Assembly: GCA_934728585.1 (NCBI GenBank)
Contig: CAKVDZ010000012.1
Span: 1 to 46,171 of the forward strand
DNA length: 46,171 nt
From: an uncultured Candidatus Melainabacteria bacterium
Lineage (GTDB): Bacteria > Cyanobacteriota > Vampirovibrionia > Gastranaerophilales > Gastranaerophilaceae
Reading direction: 5' to 3'
Below are positions 42,451 to 46,171 of this stretch, piece by piece. The notes below the pieces were generated by a model that was not told the DNA's origin, searched no databases, and saw only the letters and a program-made list of their open reading frames with translations. A program made the translations under genes and the position numbers. Positions within the stretch are counted from its first letter, which is position 1; each line of letters begins with the position of its first letter.

Positions 42451-43887
42451 ATGCAAAATAGCATAATGCGACGCAACTACACAGTTGTATTTAAAAGTTT
42501 TTTAAGTTATTTACCATCAAGAATTTTTGTAATCTTAAATGCTTTAGTCATTGTGCCAATTTTTGCATACTTTTTAACAACAACTCAAATGAGTGTTTTT
42601 CAAATATCCATAGGGATTTTGAACCTTGTTTGCACTGCTTCAACTGATTGGATTGCAAAATCTGTTTTAAGGTTTTATGAGCGCTATAAACACGCTGGAG
42701 AGTTAGATAATTTCTTCTCTAATATAATGATTATAGAAATGTTGGCATTTACGTGTATTTTTGCTGGATATTTTATTTTTAAAGGTATTGTTGCTCAAAA
42801 ATTTTATATTCCAGAAAATATTTTCTTAATGACTTTAATTCTCGTTGTGCCTTGCGGAATTAGACAAATTTTCTATCAATTGCTTAGAATATTGAAAATG
42901 ACTGTTTTATATACCGTTTCAATTATAATTTATCAAATTTCATTAATAACTTTATTCTTTGCGTTTTCACATTTTATAGAAAATGTTCTTTCAATACTTT
43001 TAGCGATGGTAATTTCTATTTGTATTATTGATTGCTTGATTTTGTATAAATTGAAATTAAAAGAAAATTTAACTTTTAAATTTAACGAAAAAATCTTACG
43101 AAATATTATTATATATGCAATTCCGTTGTTTTTCACAAACATTTGCATCTGGTTAATTTTACATTTTGGAAAATTTGCATTTCAGTTCAACAAAGATTTT
43201 GTAAATACTGCTATTGTAGGTACAGCGTGGTTTTTCGTAACCAACGCATTAACACCGTTATTCTCATTATTAATGTTTGCGGTATTTCCATTAATTGTAA
43301 GGCGATTTGAAAAAAAATATCGCGTAAAAGAGTTTATGACGGCTGTTCTAAACGCTTACATTGTAATGTTTTTACCGTTTGTGTGCGTATTAAGTTTTTA
43401 CTCGTTTGACATAGCAAAAATCGCATTTAAAGAAGAATACATGAATTTGGGTGTATTATTCCCATTCTGTGCAATAACCATTTTTGTACACGAATTTATG
43501 AAATTAGCAAATATGAAATACCATTTAAAAAACAGAACTTACATTGAAACCATTATAAGTTTTGTTGTAGCAATTATTTGTGTTGCACTAAACCTTGTTT
43601 TAATCAAACATTGGAGCATTTACGGATTTGGTACTGCAATGGTAAGTTCCATAATACTACTATTTTTAGCAAATTCGTTAGTGAAATTCAAATATTTAGA
43701 TTATCTTGTACCTAAAAAGCATATTAAATGCTTATTTATGAGCTTACTTATTGCTATAATCTCATTTTTAATACCTTTTACAATATTTTTTGCATTTAAA
43801 AATAACGTAACGAACATTATTCAAATAATTTTGTTCTTTACAATTTATGTTTTATCAACTTTCAAATTCAAAAAATACATTTTATAA
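42451..43887 (+). CDS. Polysaccharide flippase (Wzx/MATE-like)
   Basis: A 478-residue protein with about 12-14 membrane segments and few charged loops. It belongs to the oligosaccharide flippase side of the MOP superfamily: an early VPIFAYFLTTTQMSVFQI segment, STDWIAKSVLRFYERY after the second helix, and conserved helix pairs near the end (INxxLIKHW-type, here ALNLVLIKHWSIYGFG). It would carry lipid-linked glycans across the inner membrane. It is transcribed with valS and overlaps the convergent gene at 43882 by 6 bases. Confidence 0.8.
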   Translation: MQNSIMRRNYTVVFKSFLSYLPSRIFVILNALVIVPIFAYFLTTTQMSVFQISIGILNLVCTASTDWIAKSVLRFYERYKHAGELDNFFSNIMIIEMLAFTCIFAGYFIFKGIVAQKFYIPENIFLMTLILVVPCGIRQIFYQLLRILKMTVLYTVSIIIYQISLITLFFAFSHFIENVLSILLAMVISICIIDCLILYKLKLKENLTFKFNEKILRNIIIYAIPLFFTNICIWLILHFGKFAFQFNKDFVNTAIVGTAWFFVTNALTPLFSLLMFAVFPLIVRRFEKKYRVKEFMTAVLNAYIVMFLPFVCVLSFYSFDIAKIAFKEEYMNLGVLFPFCAITIFVHEFMKLANMKYHLKNRTYIETIISFVVAIICVALNLVLIKHWSIYGFGTAMVSSIILLFLANSLVKFKYLDYLVPKKHIKCLFMSLLIAIISFLIPFTIFFAFKNNVTNIIQIILFFTIYVLSTFKFKKYIL

Positions 43888-45624
43888 AACATATTTTCTT
43901 TTAATTTTGAATTTAGTATTTTTGTCTTCTAACAGTTTTTGTTGAAGATTTTGCCAATATGCATCTTGTTCTTTGGTTGTATTATAGCGAACCCATTTAA
44001 GTTCGCTTCTGCTCATTTTTTTAACATTATTTGGATTGATAAATACATATTGAGCTTCTGGTAAATTATTTTGTTTTACCATTTTTTTCAAATCTTCTTG
44101 TGACAATTTTTTGGTAAAATCGTCTTCTGTTATATAAATAATGCCTTTATCTGTGTAGAATAATTGTATTTTCTTAAATCCAGCTTTTAGCATTACATTT
44201 TTCAAGATATTATAATCATTTACAAATTCTTTTTTGTTGTTAACATTTTTGTTAATAATTTTGGCAACAGGCACTGAAATTATGATGTAATTATCGTCCA
44301 TATAACTTGCAAGTTCGCCTAATTTTTCTCTTGAATTTAAGTTTTTAATCATTGACATAATCTGATAATGATATGTACTCAATTCTTTCATTTCGTTTTC
44401 GTAATTTTTATTTTCTAATAATTTATCATAGGAACTATTTGCGACTGTAATTAAATCAGCCAAATATCCTGATTCATTTGCTTTTTTAAAGATATCCTCG
44501 TTCATAACGCAAGAAGTAATATTTTTTAGTGCGTTTAAGTATTCATTTGCATATTGAATATCTTTATTTTGCATAACTTCTCTAATATCAGAATAAATTT
44601 TGTTTATTTCATCATTTGTTAGTGCTGGATAAATTATATCAAGACATTGGTGCATTCTTTTCAATAATTTTACAGGCCCTACTGTATAATCAAAATATAG
44701 TTCAATTTCATCGATATATCTAAAATAATTAAACATTCTCATATCGATAAACTTTTTATCATCATTCAAATAATCAAGGTTTTTCAAGAAATTTAATGAT
44801 TCGTTACCTGTAAATACGATTGGTACAAAAAATCTTCTTGAAATTTGAAAACGCTCACCTAAGAAAGATTCTTCAACTAGTTCTATATTTGAAACTTTAT
44901 TTGTTCTAGTATTTTTAATTTTCACGTAAAAATCTGGAATAATAGAAAGTTCACGTGGATAGTTAAGCATATTTTTGTTATATACAATGCCTTTTGTAAA
45001 AGTTATTAAAGGTGGAAAATCATTAACAAGAACTTCATTTTTATTTAAAATAAAGGTATAATCTACATCTTCACCTTTATATTTTTTCTTTAAGTAAATA
45101 ACTTGTACATTACCTGCCAAAACTTGTTTTATCCCATCTTCAATGTTTGCAATTGAATTTTTTCTTTTTTGAGCAAGTTCACTTGCCACAACAAAAACTG
45201 AAGTATCAGAAACAAATTTAGGTTGTTTTGTTGTTGAGAAAATCACGTAAGAAAAAATATGATAATTAGAAATTTTTGTTTCAATTTCTTGAGCTATTTC
45301 AAACGAATTTTTTCCATTGTATTCGTATGTTCCTAAATCAATACCAACCGAGGCATCTAAATCGTTTGGAATAGTATTCTCTTTTAAAAAACCACTTCCA
45401 TAATAATTTTTATATACATATTTCATATCTTTAAAATCTTTGTTGCAAGTTTTCATAACCTGATTTAGATTTCTGTCTATGTATTTTATGCTTTTTGTAA
45501 TTTCTTTTAAAGAATTTGTATCAACATTTGGATTAACGTAAACATATTTCATCACAGAATTGTGAATTAAAATACAAATCAAAACAAATAAAAGCCCTAA
45601 TAAAAAAATAAATCGTTTGTTCAT
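43882..45624 (-). CDS. Membrane-anchored protein, function unknown
   Basis: A 580-residue protein with one N-terminal membrane segment (about 5-24) and a large extracytoplasmic mixed alpha/beta body. No catalytic motif, repeats or lipobox are seen. Cysteines are few. The C-terminus is very basic (KFKIKRKYVL). An extended -10, TGA-TATAAT on the minus strand (-10 hexamer at 45634-45639), lies 9 bases from the ATG with no Shine-Dalgarno. I do not recognise the family. Confidence 0.65.
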   Translation of the reverse strand: MNKRFIFLLGLLFVLICILIHNSVMKYVYVNPNVDTNSLKEITKSIKYIDRNLNQVMKTCNKDFKDMKYVYKNYYGSGFLKENTIPNDLDASVGIDLGTYEYNGKNSFEIAQEIETKISNYHIFSYVIFSTTKQPKFVSDTSVFVVASELAQKRKNSIANIEDGIKQVLAGNVQVIYLKKKYKGEDVDYTFILNKNEVLVNDFPPLITFTKGIVYNKNMLNYPRELSIIPDFYVKIKNTRTNKVSNIELVEESFLGERFQISRRFFVPIVFTGNESLNFLKNLDYLNDDKKFIDMRMFNYFRYIDEIELYFDYTVGPVKLLKRMHQCLDIIYPALTNDEINKIYSDIREVMQNKDIQYANEYLNALKNITSCVMNEDIFKKANESGYLADLITVANSSYDKLLENKNYENEMKELSTYHYQIMSMIKNLNSREKLGELASYMDDNYIIISVPVAKIINKNVNNKKEFVNDYNILKNVMLKAGFKKIQLFYTDKGIIYITEDDFTKKLSQEDLKKMVKQNNLPEAQYVFINPNNVKKMSRSELKWVRYNTTKEQDAYWQNLQQKLLEDKNTKFKIKRKYVL

Positions 45625-45633
45625 AATAGATGA

Positions 45634-45642
45634 ATTATATCA
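45634..45642 (-). promoter_or_regulatory. Extended -10, possibly leaderless
   Basis: TGA-TATAAT on the minus strand. The ATG at 45624 follows after 9 bases without a Shine-Dalgarno. Confidence 0.5.
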
Positions 45643-45739
45643 TAAAAGCACTAAAAATGTCATTTTAGGACAAATGTTTCGAATTGTAACAAAAAATCAC
45701 AACTCTGAAATCGGACCTAAAAAAAATACTTTATATATA

Positions 45740-45947
45740 TGTAAGTCGGAAATGACAAACATTAAATAAACAAGAGAGATACGTACGAGAGAGATTTATA
45801 TACCGTTTAACGAGAAGACACAAGAGAGAAAAGAACGAGAGATAAATTAGAGAGACATTTAACACACACACACTACACACACTAACCTACCCTATCATTC
45901 CCTTCCTAAAAAAGAAGATTACAGCTCCAAGAAAACGGAGCTTTTTT
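45740..45947 (+). ncRNA. Candidate small RNA with 50-nt tandem duplication
   Basis: A region of about 200 bases with no usable ORF (the longest ATG reading is five codons), between an AT-rich promoter-like box (45717-45743) and a strong terminator. It is purine-rich, with ACAAGAGAGA at 45770 and again at 45820, and ACGAGAGAGAT at 45785 and ACGAGAGAT at 45835, so a diverged 50-base unit is duplicated. A CA-repeat tract and a pyrimidine-rich stretch follow. I recognise no known RNA family. The exact 5' end is not defined. Confidence 0.45.
45923..45947 (+). terminator. Rho-independent terminator of candidate small RNA
   Basis: AGCTCC (45923-45928), an 8-base loop, GGAGCT (45937-45942), then a T run. 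No protein gene precedes it on this strand. Confidence 0.88.
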
Positions 45948-45950
45948 ATT

Positions 45951-46171
45951 GCGCGAGCGAGCTGAGGGCGTAGCCTCTCGCACGGCGACGATGAGTCGGC
46001 GGAGAAAGGCGGAGTTCCCGTTAAACGCGAGCGAGTAAGAAGCGGATTTTGTGTAGGGCGCCGTGTGAGCGCAAGCGAACCCAGCCCGAAGTAGCACGGA
46101 GCGAATGAATGACAGTTTTGCGACAGCAAAACGAAAAGAATGTTAGCGTAGTGTGAAGCAATAATCCAAGA
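45951..46171. other. GC-rich non-coding tail
   Basis: Composition changes abruptly to GC-rich with recurring GCGAGCGAG, GGAGCGAATGAATGAC and a TTTTGC-GACA-GCAAAA palindrome. It ends in AAGCAATAATCCAAGA, which resembles dispersed GCAATC(C)AAGA-type palindromic elements of other bacteria (from memory). Minus-strand frames are open but have the composition of repeat translation, not protein. I see no gene in it. Confidence 0.55.

Noticed and set aside
45887..46129. An 80-codon open frame on the minus strand in the GC-rich tail
   Set aside because: No Shine-Dalgarno, overlaps the terminator, and composition looks like a translated repeat; a second frame is equally open there.

Overview
The window is an AT-rich, densely packed bacterial chromosome segment. 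I see no rRNA, tRNA, CRISPR array, transposase or prophage block. The best fit is a gut Melainabacteria lineage (Candidatus Gastranaerophilales, non-photosynthetic relatives of cyanobacteria). This is inferred from the prepilin type FTLAETL...GIIGVVAALTIP, from proteins with an N-terminal QKPD(T/S)FE(R/K) motif, and from a diderm-type gene set (AsmA-like, MurJ, Wzx-like flippase, GT-C transferases). No taxonomic marker was searched.

Layout. 1-180: two copies of a 59-bp repeat. 349-7579: secreted regulatory-domain protein, small repeat protein, DUF167, Rel (ppGpp) with a coupled TPR membrane protein, radical SAM protein, Cof-type phosphatase, small membrane protein. 7681-10025: unknown helical protein and adenine deaminase. 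10132-12478: decayed gene, then a large protein with the QKPDSFER tag. 12475-15876: HAD phosphatase, coiled-coil protein, GT-C transferase, acidic protein. 16143-17747: a hybrid-cluster-protein homologue that appears to have lost its cluster ligands. 17872-23102: overlapping chain cysS, SpoIID-like, murJ, tsaC, closed by a strong bidirectional terminator shared with convergent clpB (23186-25780). 25881-29627: second GT-C transferase, a pilin-like gene with a G10 tract just after its upstream start, a WG-repeat protein. 29688-35047: AsmA-like protein, a tagged HELGH metalloprotease and its decayed tandem copy. 35048-45624: YczE-like membrane protein, family 4 uracil-DNA glycosylase, small protein plus SIMPL protein, TPR-glycosyltransferase, membrane-anchored nuclease-like protein, ORF6N protein, valS, polysaccharide flippase, unknown membrane-anchored protein. 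45625-46171: probable small RNA with a 50-nt tandem duplication and strong terminator, then a GC-rich non-coding tail.

Themes. Housekeeping (translation, stringent response, proteostasis, uracil repair) is mixed with envelope building: lipid II flipping, peptidoglycan trimming, lipid transport, glycan assembly. The features most worth follow-up are: (1) the G10 tract behind an ideal promoter, Shine-Dalgarno and ATG, which reads into the pilin gene only if one G is added; (2) the ligand-less HCP homologue; (3) the shared N-terminal tag on a metalloprotease, its decayed copy and an unrelated large protein; (4) the repeat-containing small RNA candidate; (5) many start codons 6-9 nt behind a -10 box without a Shine-Dalgarno, suggesting frequent leaderless mRNAs.
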